A DNA stretch of 50,093 nucleotides from an uncultured Bacteroidota bacterium (GCA_902762805.1 CACWPQ010000020.1:1-50093); one strand, 5' to 3'. Shown: positions 33,998-42,900, numbered from the stretch's first letter. The notes: generated by a model not told the origin, from the letters alone. Program-made: numbers and translations.

Positions 33998-35125
33998 TTA
34001 CCTTAACTCAATTGAATTGTTCAATGCAAACAGAAGATCTTGTGGACTCTCGTAGTGTTGCGCTGAAATACGGTTACCCATATTGAGATTCAATCGAATG
34101 GCAAGAGCATCCGATTTGGTTGCCACTTTGGCAAAACTATTGATACAATCGTTACTATGTGTTGTAACAAACACTTGTATATTCAATTGTTCAGCCAAAT
34201 CAAAGATAATTCTCCACAATTGTTCTTGGACAGAAAAGTGCAGTCCGTTCTCAAACTCATCCAACAGGAAGACACCCCCTTTGCAGTTTATCATTGCAAG
34301 AATAATCTGCAACATCCTATTTATGCCATCGCCCATAGCACTTAATCGGACAAGTTTCTCCATGCCAGCAAGGCGAACGTATGGGATGCGTTTTTTATCG
34401 TCCTCTCTGTCGTTGGATAAAATGTTGAACCTCTCTATTGTCGGCTCGATTATTCTGAGTGCCTTGACAACAAATTCTTCCTCCTTTGACATTGAGATAG
34501 TTGACCATAATTGATCCAATGCTATATTTTGAGGTCCTTTACTGGATACAAACTGGAACGGGATACCAATGGGGACTTTTTCTCTTTCAAAGAAACCATC
34601 GTCCTGTATTCCCTGCCCGTTTAAAACAACGTGATATTCGAATTCCTTGGCTTTGCTTTTAATTTGTAGTGCGATAAAATTACTTACAGAGTTTTCTGAT
34701 ACGGATTTGTTTATTTCTGTTATTAATCTTCTCGTCATTTTTTTTCCATTCCTGGATACTCGAATGGTATGAATCCGAACTAGGCCGATTTCTATTGCAT
34801 CTTCTTCACTCTCACCAACATGAATTCCTTCTCCATCACTTAAAATAGTTTTATCGTAATGACTAACCAATGGAAGAAATGCGTTTATCTCATCATCAAC
34901 CGTTATATTGTTCCTACTTTTGAAAGCATACAAGTCCTCTCCACGCAGTTTAAGTAAATCATAGAGTTGCCCCAAATCACCATTGGATGCATATATCGAT
35001 AGCGCTTCTAACAACGTAGATTTACCTGTATTGTTTCTTCCCCAGAAAAGATTCACTCTCTTCAAGGGCTGAATCTCCAACTGTTGAATGTTTTTGAAAT
35101 TCTTTATGTATAATGACTTTAACAT
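33998..35125 (-). CDS. AAA/ABC-type ATPase of an OLD-like defence pair
   Basis: A 375-aa SMC/RecF-like ATPase. The N-terminus is LKSLYIKNFKNIQQLEIQPL, Walker A is GRNNTGKST (29-37), the signature-like stretch is LSAMGDGINRML, Walker B is GGVFLLDEFENGLH, and the H-loop is VFVTTHSNDCINSF. This is the AAA_15/AAA_21 architecture of OLD, RloA, AriA and related defence ATPases. Transcribed from its own consensus promoter (35185-35215) and followed after one base by the TOPRIM gene, it forms a two-component ATPase-TOPRIM module. All ATPase motifs are intact. Confidence 0.9.
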   Translation of the reverse strand: MLKSLYIKNFKNIQQLEIQPLKRVNLFWGRNNTGKSTLLEALSIYASNGDLGQLYDLLKLRGEDLYAFKSRNNITVDDEINAFLPLVSHYDKTILSDGEGIHVGESEEDAIEIGLVRIHTIRVSRNGKKMTRRLITEINKSVSENSVSNFIALQIKSKAKEFEYHVVLNGQGIQDDGFFEREKVPIGIPFQFVSSKGPQNIALDQLWSTISMSKEEEFVVKALRIIEPTIERFNILSNDREDDKKRIPYVRLAGMEKLVRLSAMGDGINRMLQIILAMINCKGGVFLLDEFENGLHFSVQEQLWRIIFDLAEQLNIQVFVTTHSNDCINSFAKVATKSDALAIRLNLNMGNRISAQHYESPQDLLFALNNSIELR

Positions 35126-35184
35126 GACAAGTCGTTGTTTGTCTTTAGTGTATATCTCGTGTCGTTTTATTCATTTTCAATTTG

Positions 35185-35215
35185 CAAAAATACAACATTT
35201 ATTTGACATGGCAAA
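35185..35215 (-). promoter_or_regulatory. Promoter of the AAA-TOPRIM operon
   Basis: Leftward TTTG (35212-35215) and TATTTTTG (35185-35192) with a 19-nt spacer, exactly the Bacteroidetes consensus. Confidence 0.8.
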
Positions 35216-35649
35216 ATGTTTTTTTTCATCGAGACATTGCCGAAGGACCACCGAGCCATCACAGTGCTATGCCGTCGGCTCAGCCGACAGGGAACAGGCT
35301 TTTTGTTGCGTTGTCACCTTAGAGGGACATAGTATTTGATTAGAATTTGAGCAAAAGGGGAGTAAAACCTATAACCCGAAAGTGTACGCACACAAATGCT
35401 TTTAAAACAATCATTTCCCGCAAAAAACACATATTCTCCGCAGGATATGCGGCGAATATCTACGCTATTCTCCGCAACAAATAAATTTCCGTCGTTCCAA
35501 TCAGCGACGGCAGGCAGGTGGATGAAATAAAACGTAATTATTTTGATTTTCTATAACTAAAGACAGAGAATGAACTGCGTTATTCTTCTATGTTGTCGTT
35601 GCTATGTTTCTACGTTTTATGTCTTATTTATTTCATCATTTTCACGCTG
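35216..35649 (-). other. Structured non-coding stretch behind an orphan leftward promoter
   Basis: No clear gene. A consensus promoter at 35650-35680 points into it, 450 nt before the next promoter. It contains a hairpin at 35431-35459, a repeat of ATTCTCCGCA (35433-35442 and 35467-35476), a CCGTCG/CGACGG stem near 35490-35511, inverted arms GATGAAATAAA/TTTATTTCATC (35521-35531 with 35627-35637), and near 35270-35295 a GTCGGCT/AGCCGAC palindrome. A 30-residue hydrophobic ORF (35340-35432, minus) is the only coding possibility. A small RNA or leader is the preferred reading. Confidence 0.45.
35521..35637. repeat. 117-nt unit with terminal inverted repeats
   Basis: Arms 35521-35531 and 35627-35637 are perfect 11-nt inverted copies (GATGAAATAAA). 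TAAAACGTA (35528-35536) is also inverted at 35611-35619. No internal gene; size and arms suggest a MITE-like element or a long RNA stem. Confidence 0.5.
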
Positions 35650-35680
35650 CAAAGATACACATTATTTTCTATCTGGCAAA
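35650..35680 (-). promoter_or_regulatory. Orphan consensus promoter, leftward
   Basis: TTTG (35677-35680) and TATCTTTG (35650-35657) with a 19-nt spacer. No credible long reading frame follows before the next promoter at 35185-35215. Confidence 0.75.
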
Positions 35681-35771
35681 ATTTAATTGCTGGTTGTTGC
35701 CCAGATGCCATGCTGTTTCCCGCACCGTTACAACAATAGTGGTAGAGTATCGTCGTTGAACAAGAAGTACG

Positions 35772-36377
35772 TTAGGCGTCGCGCTGCTGCTTGAACCATT
35801 CGGCGAAGCGGGGTAGGTCGTCGAGGGGTTGGAAGCCGCTCTTGAAGGGTTCGGCCGGGAGGGGTACGGTTTCGACGTAGCCGAGGAGGGTGGCGCAGTC
35901 GAACTCGCCGAGGAGCGCTTCGAGGGTGACGTAGACGCCGACCTGGAAGTCTTCGTCCTCGTGCGGCCCGTCGACGGCGATGCGCAGGCCCAGCATGTCG
36001 GGCTCTTCCTCGCATTCGAGCTGCTCGAAGTGCATCTTGCGGGTGTCGAAGAGGTAGCGGTCGAAGCGGACTTTTAGCTCGGTGCCCATGGGCTGTTTGA
36101 AGGCGATGAACTCCCACCAGTCGAGGTCGGGGGCTGCGTCGACGAGCTCGACGACGAAGCGGAAGAGGTCTGTGTCGCCTTCGGCGGTGAAGGTGAGTGT
36201 GCGGCCGTTGGCGGTGGCGGGGCCGAGGTCGTAGGCGAGGCCGTCGCAGTAGGCGGTGAGCTGCTGCTGGAGGGCGGTCTCGAGGGCGGTGCGCTCTCTC
36301 TCATCGAGGTCGTTGAGCATTACTAACTGCTCGTTATGGTCGGTGAACCACTGCCAGAAAACTTCTGTTTTATTCAT
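35772..36377 (-). CDS. Hypothetical cytoplasmic protein
   Basis: A 201-aa protein with no family I can name. It is acidic and Trp/Phe-rich, starting NKTEVFWQWFTDHNEQL, with RTLTFTAEGDTDLFRFV then ELVDAAPDLDWWEFIAFKQP. No signal peptide or membrane segment. Composition is GC-rich again, so it belongs to the core side of the island edge. ATG at 36377; the left arm of the GxxExxY cassette lies 25 nt upstream. Single gene, no visible partner. Confidence 0.8.
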   Translation of the reverse strand: MNKTEVFWQWFTDHNEQLVMLNDLDERERTALETALQQQLTAYCDGLAYDLGPATANGRTLTFTAEGDTDLFRFVVELVDAAPDLDWWEFIAFKQPMGTELKVRFDRYLFDTRKMHFEQLECEEEPDMLGLRIAVDGPHEDEDFQVGVYVTLEALLGEFDCATLLGYVETVPLPAEPFKSGFQPLDDLPRFAEWFKQQRDA

Positions 36378-36402
36378 ATACTATTTATATTTTTTGTTTC
36401 GA

Positions 36403-36453
36403 CGACAATGCTGACAACAGGGACAACTTTCAGAAAACGCAACATGCGTTTTC
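36403..36453 (+). repeat. GACAAC/AACAT element, copy 2 (left arm of the GxxExxY cassette)
   Basis: GACAAT/GACAAC hexamers at 36404, 36413 and 36422 with a 9-nt period. A perfect 8-bp stem (36433-36440 with 36446-36453) closes loop AACAT. The first 29 nt (36403-36431) match the reverse complement of 36948-36976 at 27 of 29 positions. Confidence 0.85.
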
Positions 36454-36460
36454 TTGGTGG

Positions 36461-36907
36461 TCAGTGTCTGTTCGGGTGTCGTTCATTTATGCTGTTCCCG
36501 TCAGAGTTGATTATCTCTAGTGTATTTTGGTCGAAATAATAGCGTTCTATTTCCGAAAATGAGGGGGCAAAGTTGACCAATATTCCAACTGTGGGTTCTA
36601 CAATCCGCATGTAGTTAAACAGTTGTGCACGATGCTCTTTTGTCAGTTGGTTGACGGATTTGAGTTCCACAATGATAGACTTTTTGCAATAAAAGTCAAG
36701 ATAGAAAGTTGACTCCATGGTTTTGCCTCGGTAGGTGGGATGTATTATTTTTTCGCGCTCGAATTCAATACCTTGCTCGGTCAGTTCCAAGGCGAGTCCT
36801 TCTTGGTAAATTTTCTCATTCAGGCCGGGTCCCAGTTCGCTTTTGACTGTGAGCAGGGCACCGACAACGTCGTAGCTGTTCTCCTTAAGTCTTTCAATAT
36901 TAATCAT
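36461..36907 (-). CDS. GxxExxY family protein (PD-(D/E)XK nuclease-like)
   Basis: A 148-aa protein with the defining motif in ELGPGLNEKIYQEGLALEL (G-L-N-E-K-I-Y). FYLDFYCKKSIIVELKS then gives the D...ExK nuclease-type core, and LFNYMRIVEPTVGILVNF completes the fold. The function of the family is not established. ATG 36907 is chosen over an upstream TTG because INIERLKENSYDVVGA begins the family region. The gene sits inside near-perfect inverted repeats (36403-36431 and 36948-36976) whose hairpins point inward, and it interrupts otherwise GC-rich core sequence between murB and the hypothetical gene. Confidence 0.9.
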   Translation of the reverse strand: MINIERLKENSYDVVGALLTVKSELGPGLNEKIYQEGLALELTEQGIEFEREKIIHPTYRGKTMESTFYLDFYCKKSIIVELKSVNQLTKEHRAQLFNYMRIVEPTVGILVNFAPSFSEIERYYFDQNTLEIINSDGNSINERHPNRH

Positions 36908-36926
36908 TTTTATTTTTTTCAAGAGG

Positions 36927-36976
36927 GAAACGCCATGTTGGTGTTTCGAAAGTTGTCCGTGTTGTCAGCGTTGTCG
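36927..36976 (-). repeat. GACAAC/AACAT element, copy 3 (right arm of the GxxExxY cassette)
   Basis: Read leftward: GACAAC at 36975-36970, 36966-36961 and 36957-36952, then TTTC and a stem GAAAC-a-CC (36947-36940) with GG-c-GTTTC (36934-36927) around AACAT (36939-36935). It begins 1 nt after the murB stop codon and ends 19 nt before the GxxExxY ATG. Confidence 0.85.
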
Positions 36977-36977
36977 T

Positions 36978-38012
36978 TTAGATAAGGATGGCTTCGGGTG
37001 TGAGTTGGACGTGGAATTTGTTGAGGACGTCGGCCTGGATGGCTTGGGCGAGGGCGAGGAGGTCTTGTCCGGTGCAGCCGCCGGTGTTGTAGAGGACGAG
37101 GGCCTGGCGTGGCCAAACGCCGGCGCGGCCGAGGGTGCGCCCTTTCCAGCCGGCGCGGTCGATGAGCCAGCCGGCGGAGAGCTTGTAGGATAATTCTGAA
37201 TTTTGAATTTTGAATGTTGAATTATTGTCGGGTGGGGTAGGGTGGGCTTCGGGCATGTCGGGGTAGGCGTCGCGGAGGCGGAGGTAGGTGTCGCGGTCGA
37301 CGACGGGGTTTTTGAAGAAACTGCCGGCGGAGCCGTGCTCTTCGGGTCGTGGGAGCTTGGCCCAGCGGATGGAGGTGATGAGGTCGCGCATCTGGCGCTG
37401 GGTGGGGGAGGTGATGCCGCGGCGTTGGAGTTCGTCGGCCAGGGCTTTGTATTTGAGCACGGGGGCGTATTCGGTGGCGAAGCGCAGGTGCACCTCGAGG
37501 ATGAGGTAGCGGCCGGGCTGCTCTTTGAAGAGGGAGGTGCGGTAGGCGAAGCGGCATTCCTGCCGGGAGAGGGTGACGCGGCGGCGCTCGTGGAGGTCGA
37601 GGGCGTCGACGCGGTCGACGAACTCGCCCGTTTCGACGCCGTAGGCACCGGCGTTCTGCACCACGGCGCCGCCCACGGTGCCGGGGATGGCGGAGAGGTT
37701 CTCGATGCCGCCGCCGAGGCCGCGGTCGACGCAGTGGTCGACGAGGGCGTCGAGCTGGAGGCCGGCACCTGTAATTAATTTTGAATTTTGAATTTTGATT
37801 TTTGAGTTGGGGGCGAGCTGGATGACGGTGCCGGGGTAGTCGCGTGTGAAGACGATGTTGCTGCCGCCGCCGAGGATGAGGTAGTCGGAGTCGAGGAGGC
37901 CGGAGGCGAGCAGGGGCTCCACCTCGCGGTCGAGGCGGAGGTAGCGGCGGGCTGTGGCGGCGGTGTCGAAGGTGGTGAGTCGCTGGAGGGGGTAGTGTTC
38001 GTGGATGGTCAC
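36978..38012 (-). CDS. murB: UDP-N-acetylmuramate dehydrogenase (UDP-GlcNAc-enolpyruvate reductase)
   Basis: FAD/NADPH enzyme of peptidoglycan synthesis forming UDP-MurNAc, 344 aa. N-terminal FAD domain: LTTFDTAATARRYL, DSDYLILGGGSNIVF, ENLSAIPGTVGGAVVQNAGA and YGVETG. C-terminal type I features: SAGSFFKNPVV with the catalytic-side Ser-Phe, GWLIDRAGWKG and LVLYNTGG. Two heptamer arrays are read in frame (37779-37806 giving KIKIQNSKL, and 37194-37221 giving FKIQNSELS), inserting extra loops. The catalytic core is uninterrupted. Downstream of MATE by 27 nt, probably co-transcribed. Confidence 0.95.
   Translation of the reverse strand: MTIHEHYPLQRLTTFDTAATARRYLRLDREVEPLLASGLLDSDYLILGGGSNIVFTRDYPGTVIQLAPNSKIKIQNSKLITGAGLQLDALVDHCVDRGLGGGIENLSAIPGTVGGAVVQNAGAYGVETGEFVDRVDALDLHERRRVTLSRQECRFAYRTSLFKEQPGRYLILEVHLRFATEYAPVLKYKALADELQRRGITSPTQRQMRDLITSIRWAKLPRPEEHGSAGSFFKNPVVDRDTYLRLRDAYPDMPEAHPTPPDNNSTFKIQNSELSYKLSAGWLIDRAGWKGRTLGRAGVWPRQALVLYNTGGCTGQDLLALAQAIQADVLNKFHVQLTPEAILI
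37194..37221. repeat. Heptamer tandem repeat in murB (distal)
   Basis: Units TTCTGAA, TTTTGAA, TTTTGAA, TGTTGAA on the plus strand, in frame within murB. Confidence 0.85.
37779..37806. repeat. Heptamer tandem repeat in murB (proximal)
   Basis: Units TTTTGAA, TTTTGAA, TTTTGAT, TTTTGAG on the plus strand, in frame within murB between the ILGGGSN region and the IPGTVGG region. Confidence 0.85.
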
Positions 38013-38039
38013 TGCTTGATTGTTTGAATGGTTGGGGTG

Positions 38040-39452
38040 TCAGGCTTGGGAGGCTTTGGGGCCGGCTTCTTTGCGTGGGCGTCGGACGGGGGGCACGTAG
38101 CCCGGGCGGAACACTTTCAGCTGGGTCCAGAGGAGTGCGGCGGCGAGCACGGCGCCGAGGAGGTCGCAGACGGTGCAGGTGACCCACACGCCCGTGAGCC
38201 CGTCGCCGCCGCGCTGCACCACGAAGTGGGGGATGACGAACATCAGCGGGATGAGGAAGAGGACCTGGCGCGAGAGGGAGGTGACGATGGCGATCCACGG
38301 CTTGTCGATCGACTGGAAGAACTGCGAATTGGTGATGGTGAAGGCGATGAGCGGCATCATCACGTTGAGGTAGCGCATGGCCGGCACGCCGAGGTCGAGG
38401 AGGGGGTCGCTGTCGGTGAAGGCGCGGAGAATGATGCGGGGCACGACGAGTGCGAGCAGGGCCCCGAGGGTGCCGACAACGAGGGAGACCTTGAGGGTGA
38501 GGGTGTAGACGTGGCGCAGGCGGTGGTTGTGTCCGGCGCCGTAGTTGTAGCCGGCGATGGGCTGCATGCCCTGGCAGAGGCCGAGGATGAACATGACAAG
38601 GAAGGCGCCGTAGGTGTTGACGATGCCGTAGGCGCCCACGGCGAGGTCGCCGCCGTAGCGGATGAGCTGCCGGTTGAGGAGGGCGACGACGAACGAGGCG
38701 GCGAAGTTCATCAGGAAGGGGCTGAGGCCGATGAGGAGTATGTTGCGGAAAATGTAGAGCTTCGGGGTCCAGGCGTGGCGGTGGAAGCGGATGAAGGCGG
38801 AGGGGCTGACGAAGTGGAGGACGGCCACGACGGCGGTGGCGAGCATCGAGAGGGTGGAGGCCCAGGCGGCACCGCTGATGCCCCAGCCGAAGACCATGAT
38901 GAAGAGGGCGTCGAGGAAGATGTTGAGCACGGCGCCGCCGGCCATGATCCACATGCTCTTGGTCGGGTAGCCGCTGGCGCGGATGAGGCCTGTGAGGTTG
39001 AAGGTGAGGGTGGTGAAGAACATGCCGGGAAGGATGATCTGCATGTACTGGCGGGCATAGGCGATGGTGTCCGGCGAGGCGCCGAAAAGCTCCAGTATGC
39101 GGTCCATGAAGAGGTAGCCGCCGGCAACGAAGAGGAAGCCGAAGAAGAAGGTGAGCAACATGCTGTTGCCGAGGATTTTCTCGGCCCAGCGGATGTCTTT
39201 GCGGCCGAGGACGATGCTCATGCGGCTGGAGGCGCCGACGCCCACGAGCGAGCCGAGGGCGTGGATGATGTTCATGATGGGGAGCGTGATGGCGAGGCCG
39301 GCGATGGCCAGGGCGCCGACGTACTGGCCGAGGAAGACGCGGTCGACGATGTTGTAGACCGAGGCCACCACCTGCGTGATCACCGCCGGCAGGGCGTACT
39401 GCCACAGCAGGTGGCCGATGGGTTTGGTTTCGAGTTCTTGTATCTTGTCCAT
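38040..39452 (-). CDS. MATE-family multidrug/cation antiporter
   Basis: Inner-membrane exporter of the multidrug and toxic compound extrusion family, 470 aa, with about 12 hydrophobic segments. It opens with IGHLLWQYALPAVITQVVAS then YNIVDRVFLGQYVG, a typical MATE TM1 region; TGLIRASGYPTKSMW and GLCQGMQPIAGYNYG mark the two homologous halves. Substrate cannot be read. ATG at 39452 starts the family N-terminus; a longer in-frame start would add a non-conserved leader. It is divergent from the B12-riboswitch gene and upstream of murB. Confidence 0.92.
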   Translation of the reverse strand: MDKIQELETKPIGHLLWQYALPAVITQVVASVYNIVDRVFLGQYVGALAIAGLAITLPIMNIIHALGSLVGVGASSRMSIVLGRKDIRWAEKILGNSMLLTFFFGFLFVAGGYLFMDRILELFGASPDTIAYARQYMQIILPGMFFTTLTFNLTGLIRASGYPTKSMWIMAGGAVLNIFLDALFIMVFGWGISGAAWASTLSMLATAVVAVLHFVSPSAFIRFHRHAWTPKLYIFRNILLIGLSPFLMNFAASFVVALLNRQLIRYGGDLAVGAYGIVNTYGAFLVMFILGLCQGMQPIAGYNYGAGHNHRLRHVYTLTLKVSLVVGTLGALLALVVPRIILRAFTDSDPLLDLGVPAMRYLNVMMPLIAFTITNSQFFQSIDKPWIAIVTSLSRQVLFLIPLMFVIPHFVVQRGGDGLTGVWVTCTVCDLLGAVLAAALLWTQLKVFRPGYVPPVRRPRKEAGPKASQA

Positions 39453-39467
39453 GTGGAGGTATGCTTT

Positions 39468-39498
39468 ATAAATTACGTACAACGCACGGATGTGCAAA
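39468..39498 (-). promoter_or_regulatory. Promoter of MATE-murB
   Basis: Leftward TTTG (39495-39498) and TAATTTAT (39468-39475, last base off consensus) with a 19-nt spacer. Confidence 0.6.
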
Positions 39499-39548
39499 AT
39501 ATTGTGCATGGAATTCGGTTGGGTGAAAAAAAATAGATGGCGATTTTT

Positions 39549-39579
39549 TTTGCCATATCATTTTTATTTTGTAATTTTG
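39549..39579 (+). promoter_or_regulatory. Promoter of the riboswitch transcript
   Basis: TTTG at 39549-39552 and TAATTTTG at 39572-39579 with a 19-nt spacer; transcription would begin just before the riboswitch P1 stem. Confidence 0.8.
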
Positions 39580-39584
39580 CCGCC

Positions 39585-39752
39585 GTTTTGGTCGCCCGTT
39601 TCGGGTGTCAAAAGGGAAGCCGGTGCAAGTCCGGCGCAGTCCCGCTGCTGTAAGCTCGAGAGTTGAGGCACAACTATTTACGTCACTGTGCGGCGCCATA
39701 GTCGCATGGGAAGACCGCTGCCTCGCGAGCAAGCCAGAAGACCTGCCAAAAC
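39585..39752 (+). promoter_or_regulatory. Cobalamin (vitamin B12) riboswitch
   Basis: Closing stem GTTTTGG (39585-39591) pairs with CCAAAAC (39746-39752). The conserved core includes GGGAAGCCGGTGCAAGTC, CGCAGTCCCGCTGCTGTAA and the 3' AGCCAGAAGACCTGCC, the B12-box features of cobalamin aptamers. About 150 nt of expression platform precede the start of the 39906 gene. B12 should repress that gene by analogy with other cobalamin riboswitches. Confidence 0.95.
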
Positions 39753-39905
39753 GTACATAATCGGTATCGCTTTCGAGGAAAAAGCCATCCGGTAGCCAAG
39801 GTGTGCGGCCACGCAGCCCGTCCCCTTTTGCCCCTGTCTTCCCCTCGTCCATGCGTTTCCGATATTGAAAAAGGAAAGTATAACCTATTAAAAACAATAT
39901 CGAAA

Positions 39906-42900
39906 ATGACAAAGAAACTACTCTCACTCGCCGCCGCGGCGCTCCTTATGACCGGCGCGGCAGCCCAAAGCATCGAGTTCGACCAGAGCGACATCCAGTA
40001 CTGGGTCGGCACGGGCTCGAACTCGGCCGTGGTCGTCATCGGTTGGGACAACTGCACCTCCGGCAACAACTTCGCCCTCGCCTGGGGTGTGCATTGGAAC
40101 GGCTCGGTCACAGCCGTCAACATGCTCGACACCATCGCCACCTACGACAGCCGTGTGCAGTACAACATCAGCTCGGGCTTCGTCACCAGCATCGGCTACA
40201 ACGACGGCACCCTCATCGCCACTCCCGGCAGCGGCAGCTACTGGTGCTATGGCGTCAACGGAGGCTTTGCCGATGCCTATAGCATCCAGCCCATTGTCGA
40301 CGGCGACTTGATGGAGATCAGCAGTTCCTGCTATTTCTCCCTCACTTCCGCCACCGCCGCCACCGACCCCAACGGCCCGGCCCCCTCCGACACCACCGTC
40401 ACCCCCACCAACCCCGTCGACGCCACCATCGCCTTCTCCGACATCCTCTACTGGGTGGGCCAGGGCACCGACAGTGTTGCCTTCATTGTCAACTACGCAC
40501 AGCCCGACACCGCCTTCGCCTGGGGCTTCCTTTTCAACGGCACCACCACCGCGCAGGCCATGATCGACTCCATCGCCGCCGCCGACCCCCGCTTCTGGTA
40601 CACCGGCTCGCCCTCCATGAGTGGCGACATCCACTTCATCACCGACGCTGGCGACACCCTCGGCCTCTCGCCCGTCGGCACCCTCGGCTACAACTTCTGG
40701 TGGACCAACCTCAACGGCCGCAGCGCCGGTGCTGGCATCGGTGCCACGCTCCACAACGGCGACGTCTTCAAGTACGGCGACCTCAACTCCGCCACCGGCT
40801 GGGATCCCCTCGGCACCTACTTCATGGAAGAGGCCTGGCTCACCGCCCCCACCCCCGTGGCTCCTCCCGCCGCCACCGACACCACCCCCGTCCCCGCAGC
40901 ATTATGCGACTCCGTCTACGCGCTCCCCTACACCGAAGCCTTCTCCAACTGCACCGCGGGACAGAACCCCTGCGAAGCCGGCGCTCCCTTGCCCGAGTGC
41001 TGGACCGTGCTCAGCAATGGACGCTACACCCGCGATGTCGACCCCGAGGAGTATATCTACTTCTCCGGCATCGGCACCTCCACCTCCACCAACAACTACG
41101 GCTGCATCGCTGTCGGCGACCCCTTCTTCAGCTTCATCGCCGCCGAAATCTACAACGGAACCGACTTTTGGTACAATGAGGACATGCTCGACATGGGCAC
41201 CCGCAAGTATGCCATCCTGCCCGCCTTCGAGCGTCCCCTCTCCCAGCTGGCCATCTCTTTCGACTACCGCACCAGCAAGGCCGGTGCCGCACTCCTTATC
41301 GGCTACGTCGTCAGCGATACCGCCGACTTCGTTGCCCTCGACTCCATCGCCTCCGACTTCCGTGTCCTGCACCATGTCGACTCCCTCCGCCTCGACTCCC
41401 TCTCCAGCTCCATCCCCGACAGCGCTCGTCTGGCCCTCTGCTGGAAAGCCACCGCCACCACCACCTCCTACGTCGGCAACATCTACTGCGGCATCGACAA
41501 CTTCCGCGTCATGGCCGTCGCCTCCGACACCACCACGCCCGACACCACCGCCGCCCCCGTCGAGGCCACCATCGCCGCCAGCGACATCCTCTACTGGGTG
41601 GGCACCGGCAGCAACCAGACTGTCCTCGCCGTCAACTGGGCCGACACCGCACTGGCCTGGGGCTACCGCTTCGACGGCTCGGCCACTGTGGCCGACATGA
41701 TGGACGCCATCGCCGCCGCCGACCCCCGCTTCAGCTACGTCGGCAACATGGGCTCCCTCTCCGACATCCTCTACATCGACACCGCCGCCGGCATGACCGA
41801 CACCCTCCGCGGCACCCCCGGCAGCTGGTGGGGCAGCACCAACAACGGCGTCATGGACGCCGGCATGGGCCAGGCACTTGCTAACGGCGACTTCGAGAAG
41901 TGGGCCGACCCCGCCGCTGGCGTGGTGGTCGACAGCACCTACTGGGAAGGCTACGGCTGGGGCTACACCTACGTCTATCCCATGACCATCACCCCCGTCT
42001 CCGTCCCCGACACCGCCACCACCCCCGACGACCCCGTCATCCCCGACCACGGCCCCTTCTGCGGCCCCGCAGGCACCGAGGGTAGCAACGCCATCGCAGG
42101 CAACAGCGACCTCTTCGTCGCCTGGGCCACCGGCATCACCCTCCAGCGCGGCCCCGACAACATCGCCGTCCCCAACTCACCCCTGGCCACTTACGGCGAC
42201 GACACCATGGCCCTCGGCCCCGTGGTCATGACCGACAACCTCAAGGTCGTCAGCCTCGGCGACGGCGGCATGGCCACCCTCACCTTCGCACAGCCCATCA
42301 CCAACGGCGACGGACCCGACTTCGCCGTCTTCGAGAACGGCTTCGACGACTACTTCCTCGAACTGGCCTTCGTCGAGGTCAGCTCCGACGGTAACCGCTT
42401 CGTCCGCTTCCCCGCCACCAGCCTCACTCAGACCGAGACCCAGGCCACGCGCCTCGACCCCACCTTCATCAACAACCTCGCCGGCAAGTACCGCATGGGC
42501 TACGGCACACCCTTCGACCTCGAAGAACTCCGCGACAGCACCGGCATCAACATCGACAGCATCACGCACGTGCGTATCATTGATGTCGTCGGCAGCATTG
42601 ACCCGCAGTACGCCACCTACGACGCCTTCGGCCACATCGTCAACGACCCCTGGCCCACCGCTGGCTACGGCAGCAGCGGCTTCGACCTCGACGCTGTGGG
42701 CGTCATCCACCAGCTCGAACCCCAGCAGGCCATCGGCGACGTTGACCAGCTCGCCCTCTCCCTCTGGCCCAACCCCGCGGCCGACCACCTCAACGTCACC
42801 CTCGAGCGCGCCGCCGAGGCCGTCCTCTACGACCTCACCGGACGCCAGCTCGCCGCCTACTCCCTCGTCGCCGGACGCAACAGTCTCGACATCAGTTCCC

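Noticed and set aside
30241..35720. CBASS, retron or CRISPR system in the AT-rich island
   Set aside because: No large CD-NTase, reverse transcriptase, cas gene or spaced repeat array is present; the 93-aa nucleotidyltransferase is the minimal MNT type.
36400..36980. Insertion sequence with its own transposase around the GxxExxY gene
   Set aside because: No transposase motif and no obvious target duplication; only the inverted repeats and the GxxExxY gene are present.
39801..39905. Longer N-terminus for the B12-regulated protein
   Set aside because: The extra 35 residues lie in the riboswitch expression platform and would hide the clear signal peptide starting at 39906.
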